Source: Deltaproteobacteria bacterium (GTDB lineage: Bacteria > Desulfobacterota > Desulfovibrionia > Desulfovibrionales > Desulfovibrionaceae). Taken from it: a DNA stretch of 33,164 nucleotides. Shown here in pieces: positions 24,677 to 32,970 of this stretch. The stretch is taken from positions 1-33,164 of the forward strand of contig JAISOL010000070.1 of the NCBI GenBank assembly GCA_031275645.1, written 5' to 3'. The position numbers and the translations under genes were made by a program. The notes under the pieces are model-generated. The model saw nothing but the letters and a program-made list of their open reading frames with translations, was not told where the DNA came from and did not search any database. Each line of letters begins with the position of its first letter. The stretch's first letter is position 1.

Positions 24677-27127
24677 CTAACGCGGACGGGAACGCAGGGC
24701 CAGGCGGGAGAGTTCCGTCAGGCGCTGATCCACGCGCTGGAAGAGGGAACCGGGGGAGAAGGAACCGTCTTTGCGCATATTGCCGCAGGGCAGACCGGTG
24801 AGCAGGGGCATGGCCTCGCGGATGTGGCTTACGGGGTAGATGTGGAAAAGGCCCTGTTCCACGGCCCGGAGCACGTTTTTTTTGAGGATGAGGTGATCCA
24901 GGTTGTCCCTGGGCAGGATGACGCCCTGGTTTCCGGTGAGGCCGTGGCGGCGGCAGACTTCAAAGAAGCCTTCCACCTTGCGGCTGACTCCGCCCACGGC
25001 CATGATTTCTCCGGACTGGCTCAGGGAACCGGTGAAGGCCAGGTTGAGGCTGACCGGGACGCCGGCTATGGCCGAGAGCAGGGCGGCCAGTTCCGCGCCG
25101 GAGGCGGAGTCGCCCTCTATGCCGAAGTAGCTTTGCTCGAAGCAGATGCTGCCGGTGAGAATGAGGGGTTTTTTGCGGGCGAACTGGGCCACGAGGTAGC
25201 TTTTGAGGATCATGGCGGCCTTGGTGTGAATGGGGCCTCCGAGCTGGGCTTCGCGCTCCAGGTCCACTATGCCGCCGTGGCCCACGCCCACGGTGCAGGA
25301 AATCTGGTGGGGCAGCCCGAATTCGTAGTCGCCGTAGCCGGTGACGGCCAGGCCGTTGACCAGGCCGATTTCCCTACCGCTGGTGCGCAGCTTGATCAGC
25401 TTGCGGTCGTATTCCTCCAGAAACTGCTCTCCGACGAGGTTCAGACGGAACTCGCGGGCCTCCAGGGCCGCGTTCAGGTGGGAGCGGCCCACGTTTTCGT
25501 CTCCGGTCATGCGGGCCTGGGCCGAGGCTTCCAGCATGAGTTCGCGCAGCAGGGGGAACTCCAGGGAGAGCTTTTTCTGATCTTCGAGGAGGAGGGAGCC
25601 GAAATCGACCAGTCCGGCCAGGGCCTCGCGGTCGAAGTGGGGGAGAGCCGCCTCCGCGATGATGCAGCGGATCTGCCGGAGATAGACGCGTATGCCTCTG
25701 GAGTCGCGGGGCATGTGTCCGGCCATCTGGGCCTTGATTTTGAAGAATTTGCTGAAGCGGGAGTCGGTGGCCAGCAAAAATTCGTACAATTCGTCGCCGC
25801 CGATGAGGATGACCTTGAGGTCAAGGGGCAGAGGGGCGGGGCGCAGCCCTTTGGTCTTGACTCCGTCGCCCTCGCCGGGGTCGTCCATTTTGGCTTGTCC
25901 GGAACGCAGGGCGCGCAGCAGCCCTTCCCAGGCCTGGGGGTGCTGAACGAGATCTTCCATTTGCAGCACCAGAAAGCCTCCGTTGGCCCGTTGCAGGGCT
26001 CCGGCCTTGATCAGGGTGAAATCCGTGATCAGGGCGCCCATTTCCGATTCCCGCTCGATGCAGCCCAGAAGATTGGCGGCGGTGGGGTTGTCTTCCAGCA
26101 CTATGGGCGCGCCGGAGGCCCGCCCGTTGTCCACAAAGACGTTGACCTCGTAGCGGCGCGCCACGTCGTCGAAGGGGGGGCCGTCCGGGGGCTGGCCGGG
26201 GGCGTTGTGTTCCTGGGGCAGGAGGCTTTCCAGATTTTCCAGGATATCGTTTTGCAGCGCCTGAAAATAATTTTCCGGCAGGGAACCGGGGCAGGATTGC
26301 AGAAATTTTTCGGCCAGAGGGCCCAGAATGGAGCTGATGAGCTCGGAGGCGGCGTTTCTGGCCAATGAGCGCTCCCCTTCCATAAAGGCCTGTTCCATGC
26401 GGCCCAGCTTGCGCAGATAGCCGTGCATGGCTCCGGCCAGGCTATCGCTTTTGCGTTTCAGCCTGTCCCGCGTCACGGGGTCCAGGTTGTCGAAATCCTG
26501 TTCGCTCAGGCGTTTTCCTTCCAGCAGAGGGTAAAGGGACATGGTTCCGTTGTCGTCCAGGTCCAGCTTGAAGCCCTGGGTTCCGGCCACCTTGTCCATA
26601 TCCCGGAAGAGAAGGTTCTTTTTGTTCTGAAAATTGCCCATGAGGGAAGAACGGCGCTGGGCGTAGCTGTCGCGCTCCAGGTGGAGGGGCAGTTCCTTGC
26701 GTATGCGGGCCAGAGCCTTGCCCAGGGCGCTCTTGAGCCTCTGCCCCTGCCCCGGCGGCAGGCTGAGGAGCAGGGGGGAATCGGCGTCCTCAAAGTTGTT
26801 CACATAGACCAGATCCGGGGGGACGGCTCCCTTCCTGGCCCAGGAACCCAGAAAATCCTTGAGCATGTAAGTGCGGCCCAGGTTCACCTCGCCGGCCAGA
26901 TAGACGTTGTAGCCGGGGTCCCTGATGCGCATGGCCAGTTCCAGGGCGGCCAGGGCGCGGGGCTGCGGGGCTTTCTGCCTGCGGCTCAGGCTTATCTCCC
27001 AACTGCCGGCAAAGGGTATGCGCTCCGGCGGCAGGGAGGCGTGAAGCCGGGAGGCCGGAACAGAAGCCGGGAGCCTGATTTCATTATCTGCCGAAAAGGC
27101 GGTTTTCTCCTCTGATTGTTCAGTCAT
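24677..27127 (-). CDS. Lon-like ATP-dependent protease (AAA plus Lon C-terminal domain)
   Basis: About 816 residues. The N-terminal AAA-like region contains GYNVYLAGEVNLGRTYMLKD, in which the Walker A Lys is replaced by Arg; this is characteristic of the AAA_32/Lon-related (YcbZ/LonH) class as I recall it. A long helical region follows, then the Lon protease domain with serine 676 in GDSASGAEL and lysine 717 in VSRKVEGF, the Ser-Lys dyad. A GGAAG sequence precedes ATG 27127 by 11 bases; an in-frame ATG at 27145 lacks such a site and cannot be excluded. It is cytoplasmic and its substrates are unknown. It stands alone, divergent from the phosphate transporter. Confidence 0.87.
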   Translation of the reverse strand: MTEQSEEKTAFSADNEIRLPASVPASRLHASLPPERIPFAGSWEISLSRRQKAPQPRALAALELAMRIRDPGYNVYLAGEVNLGRTYMLKDFLGSWARKGAVPPDLVYVNNFEDADSPLLLSLPPGQGQRLKSALGKALARIRKELPLHLERDSYAQRRSSLMGNFQNKKNLLFRDMDKVAGTQGFKLDLDDNGTMSLYPLLEGKRLSEQDFDNLDPVTRDRLKRKSDSLAGAMHGYLRKLGRMEQAFMEGERSLARNAASELISSILGPLAEKFLQSCPGSLPENYFQALQNDILENLESLLPQEHNAPGQPPDGPPFDDVARRYEVNVFVDNGRASGAPIVLEDNPTAANLLGCIERESEMGALITDFTLIKAGALQRANGGFLVLQMEDLVQHPQAWEGLLRALRSGQAKMDDPGEGDGVKTKGLRPAPLPLDLKVILIGGDELYEFLLATDSRFSKFFKIKAQMAGHMPRDSRGIRVYLRQIRCIIAEAALPHFDREALAGLVDFGSLLLEDQKKLSLEFPLLRELMLEASAQARMTGDENVGRSHLNAALEAREFRLNLVGEQFLEEYDRKLIKLRTSGREIGLVNGLAVTGYGDYEFGLPHQISCTVGVGHGGIVDLEREAQLGGPIHTKAAMILKSYLVAQFARKKPLILTGSICFEQSYFGIEGDSASGAELAALLSAIAGVPVSLNLAFTGSLSQSGEIMAVGGVSRKVEGFFEVCRRHGLTGNQGVILPRDNLDHLILKKNVLRAVEQGLFHIYPVSHIREAMPLLTGLPCGNMRKDGSFSPGSLFQRVDQRLTELSRLALRSRPR

Positions 27128-27206
27128 GCGGGCGTAAACTTCCATTGATACGTTTTAAAAAATTCGTGATGTTACCTGGCGCACCTTAACAAAAAAGGCT
27201 GGCGGT

Positions 27207-27235
27207 AAGGTATTCCCGGCCATGTCCGGAGTCAA
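27207..27235 (-). promoter_or_regulatory. Possible promoter of the Lon-like gene
   Basis: On the - strand TTGACT (27235-27230) is followed after 17 bases by TACCTT (27212-27207), with about 70-80 bases to the start. The -35 is a good match, the -10 is moderate. No heat-shock type consensus is clear. Confidence 0.4.
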
Positions 27236-27331
27236 GATTTTTATGCCGCCGGCAGCCGGAGCCGCTCCCCGGACCCGGCAGGGGAAATGCTTCTCCCGGT
27301 GATATTTCCTTAATCTTTCCGTTATTTTCTT

Positions 27332-27360
27332 TTGACAGCCCGTCCGGCCGGAAGTTATAG
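27332..27360 (+). promoter_or_regulatory. Promoter upstream of the phosphate transporter
   Basis: A perfect TTGACA (27332-27337) is followed after 17 bases by TTATAG (27355-27360). The predicted start near 27367 is only about three bases before the ATG at 27370, so the messenger would be leaderless or nearly so. If the real start codon is the ATG at 27391 the leader would be about 24 bases, though no ribosome site is seen there. Confidence 0.55.
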
Positions 27361-27369
27361 CCTTGGGGG

Positions 27370-28629
27370 ATGGATACTACAGCGCTTATTATGGGCCTGG
27401 CCGCCTTTGCCGGTTTTTTCACGGCCTTCAGCATGGGGGCCAACGACGTTTCCAACGCCATGGCTCCGGCGGTAAGTGCCAAGGCGGTCACGCTGCGCCA
27501 GGCGGTGGTGATGGCCGCTGTCCTGAACTGTCTGGGCGCGATCTTTCTGGGAGCGGAAGTCGCCAACACCATAGCCTCCGGGATTATCGACTCCGGCAGG
27601 ATCGCGGACCACCGCCAGCTCATGGTGGGCATGCTGGCGGCGCTCCTTTCCTCCGGCCTGTGGGTGCTTGTGGCCACCTTTACCGGCCTGCCCGTCTCCT
27701 CCACTCATTCGGTGGTGGGGGGCATTATAGGCATGGGGGTGGTCATAGGCGGGCCGGGCTCGGTGCGCTGGGGAGTGTTCGCCGGCATTGCGGCGGCCTG
27801 GCTGATTTCGCCCGTGCTGGGCGGGGTCATATCCCACTTTGTCTTTACGCATATCCGCAAAAACATTCTCTACAGCCGGAGCATGCTCATGGCGGCCAGA
27901 CGCTGGGCGCCGATCTGGCTCGGCCTGACCCTGAACATAGTGATCCTTTCCTTTATGTACAAGACCCCCCTGGGCAAGGAAATGCGCTTTTCCGGGGCTG
28001 ACGGCGTCCTTGTGGCCCTGGGGATCATGCTGCTCGTCCTCATGCTCAGCTCCCTGGCCTGGCCCTTTTTCTTCCGGCGTTTCATCGGCGGGAAAAAACT
28101 GGAAAAAGCTTCGCCCACCAGACAGGTGGAAGAGCTGTTCCGGCACATGCAGACCGGCACGGCCTGCTATGTGGCCCTTTCCCACGGCGCCAACGACGTG
28201 GCCAACGCCGTGGGCCCGGCGGCCGCGATTTATCTCATAGCCAGCCGCCAGCAGATGTTTTCCCAGGTGGAAATACCTCTCTGGCTTCTGCTCCTGGGCG
28301 GCCTGGGCATAGCCCTGGGCACGCTGCTCATGGGGAGGAAGGTAATGGCCACCGTGGGAGAAAAACTCACCAGGCTCAACAATTCCAGAGGCTTTTCCGT
28401 GGCCTTCGGAGCCGCGACCACCGTGCTGCTGGCCTCCAACCTGGGACTGCCCATATCCACCACCCACGCTTCCGTGGGAGCGGTGGTGGGAGTGGGGCTG
28501 GCGCGGGGATTCGCCTCGGTGGATTTCCGCACCTTAAGCCGCATAGTCCTCTACTGGGTGCTCACCGTGCCTATTGCGGGCGTGAGCTCTGTTGTTATAT
28601 ATCTTGTTCTGAGTCGCTTATTTTTATGA
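27370..28629 (+). CDS. pit: PiT-family inorganic phosphate transporter
   Basis: Membrane carrier of 419 residues with about ten membrane segments. The two PiT half-repeat signatures are both present: FSMGANDVSNAMAPAVSAKA near residue 20 and SHGANDVANAVGPAAA near 265. TFTGLPVSSTHSVVGGIIG and GLPISTTHASVGAVVGVG are the second repeat pair. A cytoplasmic loop rich in Lys and Glu (about 235-260) separates the halves. It imports phosphate (family knowledge) using a cation gradient. Just 26 bases after it comes a DUF47 gene, a usual partner. The start codon choice is discussed under the promoter at 27332. Confidence 0.92.
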   Translation: MDTTALIMGLAAFAGFFTAFSMGANDVSNAMAPAVSAKAVTLRQAVVMAAVLNCLGAIFLGAEVANTIASGIIDSGRIADHRQLMVGMLAALLSSGLWVLVATFTGLPVSSTHSVVGGIIGMGVVIGGPGSVRWGVFAGIAAAWLISPVLGGVISHFVFTHIRKNILYSRSMLMAARRWAPIWLGLTLNIVILSFMYKTPLGKEMRFSGADGVLVALGIMLLVLMLSSLAWPFFFRRFIGGKKLEKASPTRQVEELFRHMQTGTACYVALSHGANDVANAVGPAAAIYLIASRQQMFSQVEIPLWLLLLGGLGIALGTLLMGRKVMATVGEKLTRLNNSRGFSVAFGAATTVLLASNLGLPISTTHASVGAVVGVGLARGFASVDFRTLSRIVLYWVLTVPIAGVSSVVIYLVLSRLFL

Positions 28630-28655
28630 AAAACGCCTTATGGCGGAGGTAAATA

Positions 28656-29339
28656 ATGGGCCGTCTCTCCTTTTTCGGCATGTTTTCCAATTACTCCCCC
28701 CTGTTCGGGCTGATCGAGCATTACCGGCAAATCGCCAGGGGCATGCACCTCATAGGCGAATCCATGAGAAGCTACATAGGCCGCAACGGCGACGCGCTCC
28801 AGGATAAGGACTTCCGGGCGCTTATGACCGAAGTGAGCGAGGTGGAAGACAAGGCCGACACCATCAAACGCAATATACGCAACCATATGCCGCGCGGCCT
28901 CTTTCTGCCCGTGGACAGGGTGCTTTTTTTCACCTACACCCGGCAACAGGACGATATCCTGGATGCCGGACAGGACAGCCTTTACTGGCTTTCCATGCGT
29001 CAGATGAACATACCGCTGGAATTTCAGGAAAAACTTCTTGAATATCTGGATCTTGTCTCAACCTCCATCATTATGCTGAAACCGGCTCTCTCCTCCACCA
29101 TACATCTCATCTGCGGAGACATAGTGGAAAGGGAGGCGGTCAAAGAACACTTCCGGGCCCTGCGCGCCAACCACAAGGTCGTGAGCAGAAAACAGAACGA
29201 ACTTCTGCCCATGGTCTTCAACAGCGAGATGGATTTCAAGGAAATATACCAGCTTATCCACTTTATAAGGCAACTGCACGCCATGAGCCACAGCGCCGAA
29301 GGCTGCGCGGATATGCTGCGGGCCATGATCGCCCGCTAG
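28656..29339 (+). CDS. DUF47/PhoU-like regulator of the phosphate carrier
   Basis: 227 residues, mostly helical, of the DUF47/PhoU-like family (TIGR00153 type). It has an N-terminal FSNYSPLFGLIEHYRQI region and an EVSEVEDKADTIKRNI metal/PhoU-like helix, then DRVLFFTYTRQQDDILDAGQ. Such proteins are usually encoded beside PiT carriers and are thought to regulate them. A GGAGG site lies six bases before the ATG. The gene ends on a TAG that shares the CTAG tetramer with the hemC stop on the other strand. Confidence 0.9.
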   Translation: MGRLSFFGMFSNYSPLFGLIEHYRQIARGMHLIGESMRSYIGRNGDALQDKDFRALMTEVSEVEDKADTIKRNIRNHMPRGLFLPVDRVLFFTYTRQQDDILDAGQDSLYWLSMRQMNIPLEFQEKLLEYLDLVSTSIIMLKPALSSTIHLICGDIVEREAVKEHFRALRANHKVVSRKQNELLPMVFNSEMDFKEIYQLIHFIRQLHAMSHSAEGCADMLRAMIAR

Positions 29340-30259
29340 AACAAAATCTCCCCTCCGCCGGCGGCAAGGATACGCTCCGCCAGTTCGCGCCCCAGACCTT
29401 CAGCCTCGGCGGCCCTGCCCGAAACGCTCCCGCGGATGACGCGGACGCCGTCGGCGGAGGCCACAAGTCCGTCCAAAAGCAAAGTCCCCTCCTGGGGAAA
29501 GGACGTATGCGCCGCGATGGGAGTCTGGCAGTTCCCCCCTAGGACGCGCAAAAAAGCCCGCTCGGCTTCCACCCGCCGCCTGGTGGGCCTATGCTCCATA
29601 AAAGCCAGCAGTTCCGCCAGATCCTCGCGCTCTTCCATATACTCCAGCCCCAGAGCTCCCTGCCCGCAGGCCGGCAAAAATATCTCCGGCGGCAGAACGC
29701 TTTCCCGCGGCCCGCGCAGCCCCAGACGCCTGAGACCGGCCAGAGCCAGGACAACGGCCTCAAAATCGCCTTCCCGCAGCCTGCGCAGACGTGTATCCAC
29801 GTTGCCGCGCAAGTCAAGAAGACGCAAATCCGGACGCAGGGCCAGCAACTGCGCCCGGCGGCGCAGGCTGCCGGTGCCGACGCGCGCTCCCTCCGGCAAA
29901 TCCTCCAGCCCTGCGTAATTGACGGAAAGCAGAACGTCCTCCGGGCTTTCCCCCGGCGGAACCACGCCCAGAACCAGGCCCGGAGGCAGATCGGCAGGCA
30001 GATCCTTGACTGAATGCACCGCCAGATCCGCCCGCCCCTGCAAAAGAGCCTCTTCAATCTCCCTGACGAAAAGCCCCTTGCCGCCCAGAGCGGCCAGAGG
30101 CTTGTCCTGCACAAGATCTCCCCTGGTTTTCACCACGGCCAGCTCCGGCTCAAAGCCGGGATATTTCTCCCGGATCAGGTCTCTGATCCCGCCGGCCTGA
30201 CGCAGGGCCAGAGGGCTCCCCCTGGTCGCGAGAACTATTTTCCTGCCTGAATTGCGCAT
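29336..30259 (-). CDS. hemC: Hydroxymethylbilane synthase (porphobilinogen deaminase)
   Basis: Enzyme joining four porphobilinogens in heme and siroheme synthesis; 307 residues, usual length. Conserved blocks are LATRGSPLALRQA, VHSVKDLPADLP with the catalytic Asp, GTGSLRRRAQL, RGNVDTRLRRL and the cofactor Cys244 in GGNCQTPIAAH. The ATG at 30259 (MRNSGRK) fits family starts; the open frame continues upstream to 30301 but would overlap the fmdB gene. It is last in the gyrA-to-hemC operon, seven bases after fmdB. It supplies heme for cytochromes such as that at 6564. Confidence 0.97.
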   Translation of the reverse strand: MRNSGRKIVLATRGSPLALRQAGGIRDLIREKYPGFEPELAVVKTRGDLVQDKPLAALGGKGLFVREIEEALLQGRADLAVHSVKDLPADLPPGLVLGVVPPGESPEDVLLSVNYAGLEDLPEGARVGTGSLRRRAQLLALRPDLRLLDLRGNVDTRLRRLREGDFEAVVLALAGLRRLGLRGPRESVLPPEIFLPACGQGALGLEYMEEREDLAELLAFMEHRPTRRRVEAERAFLRVLGGNCQTPIAAHTSFPQEGTLLLDGLVASADGVRVIRGSVSGRAAEAEGLGRELAERILAAGGGEILF

Positions 30260-30266
30260 CAGGGTT

Positions 30267-30512
30267 TTAATGCCCGCAACAGGAGCAGTTCCCGCCGGCA
30301 CAGGAGGAACAGCCCCCGCCGTGTTCGCCTCCGCCGTACTCTTCTCCGGCCTGCGCCTCTCCGCTCTTGGAAGAAGAACGCCGCGCCGGACGTGAAATCA
30401 GCCTTTCGCTTTCCTTGCCCCCGCAATGCGGGCAAGGCGGAACAGCCTGGCCGAAAACCAGTTCCTCGAACCTGTGTTTGCATTTCGCGCATTGAAACTC
30501 ATATATGGGCAT
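30267..30512 (-). CDS. FmdB-type zinc ribbon protein
   Basis: 81 residues. It begins MPIYEFQCAKCKHRFEELV, the usual FmdB/CxxC_CxxC_SSSS start, with CAKC and CPHC zinc knuckles near residues 8-11 and 27-30. A Ser/Arg-rich linker is followed by a Gly/Cys-rich C-terminus (GCSSCAGGNCSCCG), common in sulfate reducers. A clean AAGGAG site lies seven bases before ATG 30512, which rejects the longer open frame to 30629. Its function is not established. Confidence 0.88.
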   Translation of the reverse strand: MPIYEFQCAKCKHRFEELVFGQAVPPCPHCGGKESERLISRPARRSSSKSGEAQAGEEYGGGEHGGGCSSCAGGNCSCCGH

Positions 30513-30523
30513 ATACTTTCTCC

Positions 30524-31099
30524 TTACAAATAATGATCGCAGAGCAGGCAGAGCAGGTGCTCCGCCACCAGATGCGTTTCCTGCACCAGAGGGGTGCAGG
30601 CGTGCTCCACGTTCAGAAGCAGATCGCACTGCCCGGCCATGGCTCCTCCCCGGCCGCCGGTCAGGCCTATGCTCCGCATATCTTTTTCCCGCGCCGCCGC
30701 GAGGGCTTGCAAAATATTGGGGCTGTTGCCGGAAGTGGAAATAGCCAGCAAAACGTCGCCGCGGTTTCCCAAAGCCAGAATCTGCTTGGCAAAAATCTGC
30801 TCATAGCCGAAATCGTTGCCTATGGCCGAAATAACCGAGCTGTCCGTGGTCAGGGCGAGAGCGGCCAGAGGCCGGCGATCCAGCAAAAAACGGTTGACGA
30901 ATTCCCCGGCCATATGCTGCGCGTCAGCCGCGCTCCCCCCGTTGCCGCAAAGCATAAGCTTCCCTCCGGCCGCCAGGGAAGAGGCAATCATCCTGGCGGC
31001 TCTATCCAGCTCCCGGCTCTTTTCGGCAAAAAAACGCTCCCGCGCGGCCGCGCCGTCACGGACGTAACGCTCGATAATTTCCAGCGACTCTTTATCCAT
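30524..31099 (-). CDS. gmhA: Sedoheptulose-7-phosphate isomerase
   Basis: 191 residues, a SIS-fold isomerase giving D-glycero-manno-heptose 7-phosphate, first step of ADP-heptose synthesis for lipopolysaccharide. Seen are the GNGGSAADAQHMAGEFVNRF block (with the zinc-binding His and Glu), STSGNSPNILQAL and VQETHLVAEHLL (second Gln/His set), and LTTDSSVISAIGNDFGYEQIF. Length is standard. ATG 31099 is used; the long frame to 31336 overlaps the upstream gene. It lies 14 bases after the glycosyltransferase gene. Confidence 0.93.
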   Translation of the reverse strand: MDKESLEIIERYVRDGAAARERFFAEKSRELDRAARMIASSLAAGGKLMLCGNGGSAADAQHMAGEFVNRFLLDRRPLAALALTTDSSVISAIGNDFGYEQIFAKQILALGNRGDVLLAISTSGNSPNILQALAAAREKDMRSIGLTGGRGGAMAGQCDLLLNVEHACTPLVQETHLVAEHLLCLLCDHYL

Positions 31100-31113
31100 A
31101 ATCCGCCTTACCC

Positions 31114-32118
31114 CTAACTGAACAGATTTTCCAGCCCCCGGCGCATGGCCGCGCCGCTGTAGTAGCCGGCGGCTTTGCGCCCTTCCGCGACGAGATCTTT
31201 CCAGACGGGACTGGCGGAAGCAGCCAGGAGGGCCGCCCCGGCCAGGGCCTGCCCCGCTCCCAGCACGTCGCCGTCGGAAACAAAAAATCCGTTGGCGCCC
31301 CAGGGTCTTTCCGGCAGAGGCAGGGGAGGGACGCAATGGCGGCAGCAGGGGAGCAGGGCGCTGCCGCGCATGTATTCCCAGCCCCCCAGACCGGCGAAGC
31401 CCACAGGCACGCAGCCCGCGGCCATAGCTTCGAGAGGCGGGAGGCCGAAACCCTCGGCCAGAGAGGAACAGAGAAAAATATGGCAGGAGGCCAGTTGGGC
31501 CGCCACCTCTTCCGGGGCCAGATCCCGCAGGGGCACCCAGAGAATTTCCGGAGCTTCGGGACTCTGGCGCAGCAAGGCCAGAGCCACCCGCTGAATCTGC
31601 TCCGCCAGGGCCTTGTTTTTGCGCGGCATCCAGGCTACCCGGACAGGGACGGCCGGGGAGGGCTTGCGCTCCACTGTGAAAAAACAGTCCAGCAGGGAAG
31701 GAGGCAAAACCGCTTTTACCCGCACGGCCAGTATTTTTTCCAGAAACCAGCTCACCGGCTGGGAGACGGCGATGTATTCCACGGGGAGATCGCTCCAGTT
31801 GGCTCCGGGGGGGAGATTCCCGAGCATGAAAACCCAGTTTTGCGCATAGACCAGGGTTCTGGCCCCGGAACGGAAACCGAGGGCCAGGGCGTTGGGCCAG
31901 CTTTCAGGCACGCACCAGACATCCCGGGGTTTGAGATCCGCCTTGTCCCAATCCAGAAAAGGCAGGGCGCTTTCCGCCGGGGCGGCGTGAACGGCCCGGC
32001 TCATGCCGGCAAGGAGCACCTCATGCCCAAGTCCGGCCAGCAGTTCCGCCATCCGGTAAATCACGGCCAGGCCTCCGCTGGGGCGGCTGAGGGGAGGTAT
32101 AAAAAAGACGATGCGCAT
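31114..32118 (-). CDS. Family 4-like glycosyltransferase
   Basis: 334 residues, GT-B fold. The N-terminus VFFIPPLSRPSGGLAVIYRMAELLAGLGHEV is the donor of a GT4-type Rossmann half. The C-terminal half has CSSLAEGFGLPPLEAMAAGCVPVGF with the E-x7-E motif, followed by GWEYM. A family-specific acceptor is not visible. Position beside gmhA suggests a role in the heptose-containing core of lipopolysaccharide, but this is inferred. It begins six bases after the lipoprotein gene. Confidence 0.85.
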   Translation of the reverse strand: MRIVFFIPPLSRPSGGLAVIYRMAELLAGLGHEVLLAGMSRAVHAAPAESALPFLDWDKADLKPRDVWCVPESWPNALALGFRSGARTLVYAQNWVFMLGNLPPGANWSDLPVEYIAVSQPVSWFLEKILAVRVKAVLPPSLLDCFFTVERKPSPAVPVRVAWMPRKNKALAEQIQRVALALLRQSPEAPEILWVPLRDLAPEEVAAQLASCHIFLCSSLAEGFGLPPLEAMAAGCVPVGFAGLGGWEYMRGSALLPCCRHCVPPLPLPERPWGANGFFVSDGDVLGAGQALAGAALLAASASPVWKDLVAEGRKAAGYYSGAAMRRGLENLFS

Positions 32119-32124
32119 CGGGGT

Positions 32125-32970
32125 TTATTCTTTCCTGCTGTTCTTCAGATATTCGATGCGGGTTTCCACCACGCGGGCATTGGGATAACTGAAGCGTATG
32201 GTTTCGAACAAACCCAGAGCGCTTTCCCGGTTGCCCTGCTGTTCCAGGGCGTCAGCCAGCATGAAGATGGAGAGCACCCTCTTGTCGTCATCCATATTCC
32301 CCTGCTCCAGGAGACCGCGCAGGGTTCTGATGCCCGCGTCCATATCGCCCATGATCATGTAGAGATCGGCCAGATCGTACTGGCATTCGAACTTGGCGGA
32401 CTGGGGAATCTCCATTTCCGCGCACAGGGCCAGCACGTCTCTGGATGACTCAAATTCCAGGCGGCGCAGATAAATGCGGGCAAGGTTGCGCAGGCTTTCC
32501 GCCTTTTGCAGCGGAGGAGCCTCCGGGTCCTTGATGAGGGAGCCCCAGAGATCCAGCGCGCCTTCATAGTGGCGGCTCTGTTCGTACTGGTAGGCCAGCC
32601 TGTCCAGGATCAGCCGGCGGTGGGAACGCAGTTGCTCCGTCTGGGCGGGATCGGCGGCAACGCTCCCGGATTCCAGCAGCGTTTCATATTCCTGCCGCAT
32701 GGCCAGCAGAAGCTCTATGGCCGCATTGCGGTCGTGCCGCACGTTCAGAGCCAGCTCCACCAATTCGTTCCAGGCTTCCCAGCGATATTTCCCGTTGGTG
32801 TTGACGCGCAGATAGCGCTCAAAAGACTTTTCCGCCTCCATAAAATCCCGGTTCAGCATATGCTCCCGGCCCAGGGAGAGATCGTCCGGCTCATCCCCTC
32901 TTTTGTCCGGACAGCCGGAGAGCGCGGCCGAAAGTGACAAGCACAACGTGAAAAGCAGAAACTGTCGCAC
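32125..32970 (-). CDS. TPR-repeat lipoprotein
   Basis: 281 residues. Signal sequence with lipobox LSGC and lipidated Cys20, then several tetratricopeptide-like helix pairs to the end (for example MEAEKSFERYLRVN, RHYEGALDLWGSLIKD, AGIRTLRGLLEQ and ESALGLFETIRFSYPN). The protein is likely in the envelope as a scaffold or assembly factor. The start is GTG 32970, directly adjacent to the gyrA stop, with no clear ribosome site. Such a start suggests translation coupled to gyrA. Function unknown. Confidence 0.82.
   Translation of the reverse strand: MRQFLLFTLCLSLSAALSGCPDKRGDEPDDLSLGREHMLNRDFMEAEKSFERYLRVNTNGKYRWEAWNELVELALNVRHDRNAAIELLLAMRQEYETLLESGSVAADPAQTEQLRSHRRLILDRLAYQYEQSRHYEGALDLWGSLIKDPEAPPLQKAESLRNLARIYLRRLEFESSRDVLALCAEMEIPQSAKFECQYDLADLYMIMGDMDAGIRTLRGLLEQGNMDDDKRVLSIFMLADALEQQGNRESALGLFETIRFSYPNARVVETRIEYLKNSRKE

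Noticed and set aside
24824-26368. 514-codon + strand frame opposite the Lon-like gene
   Set aside because: Antisense shadow rich in Gly, Ala and Val; the - strand has the Ser-Lys dyad.
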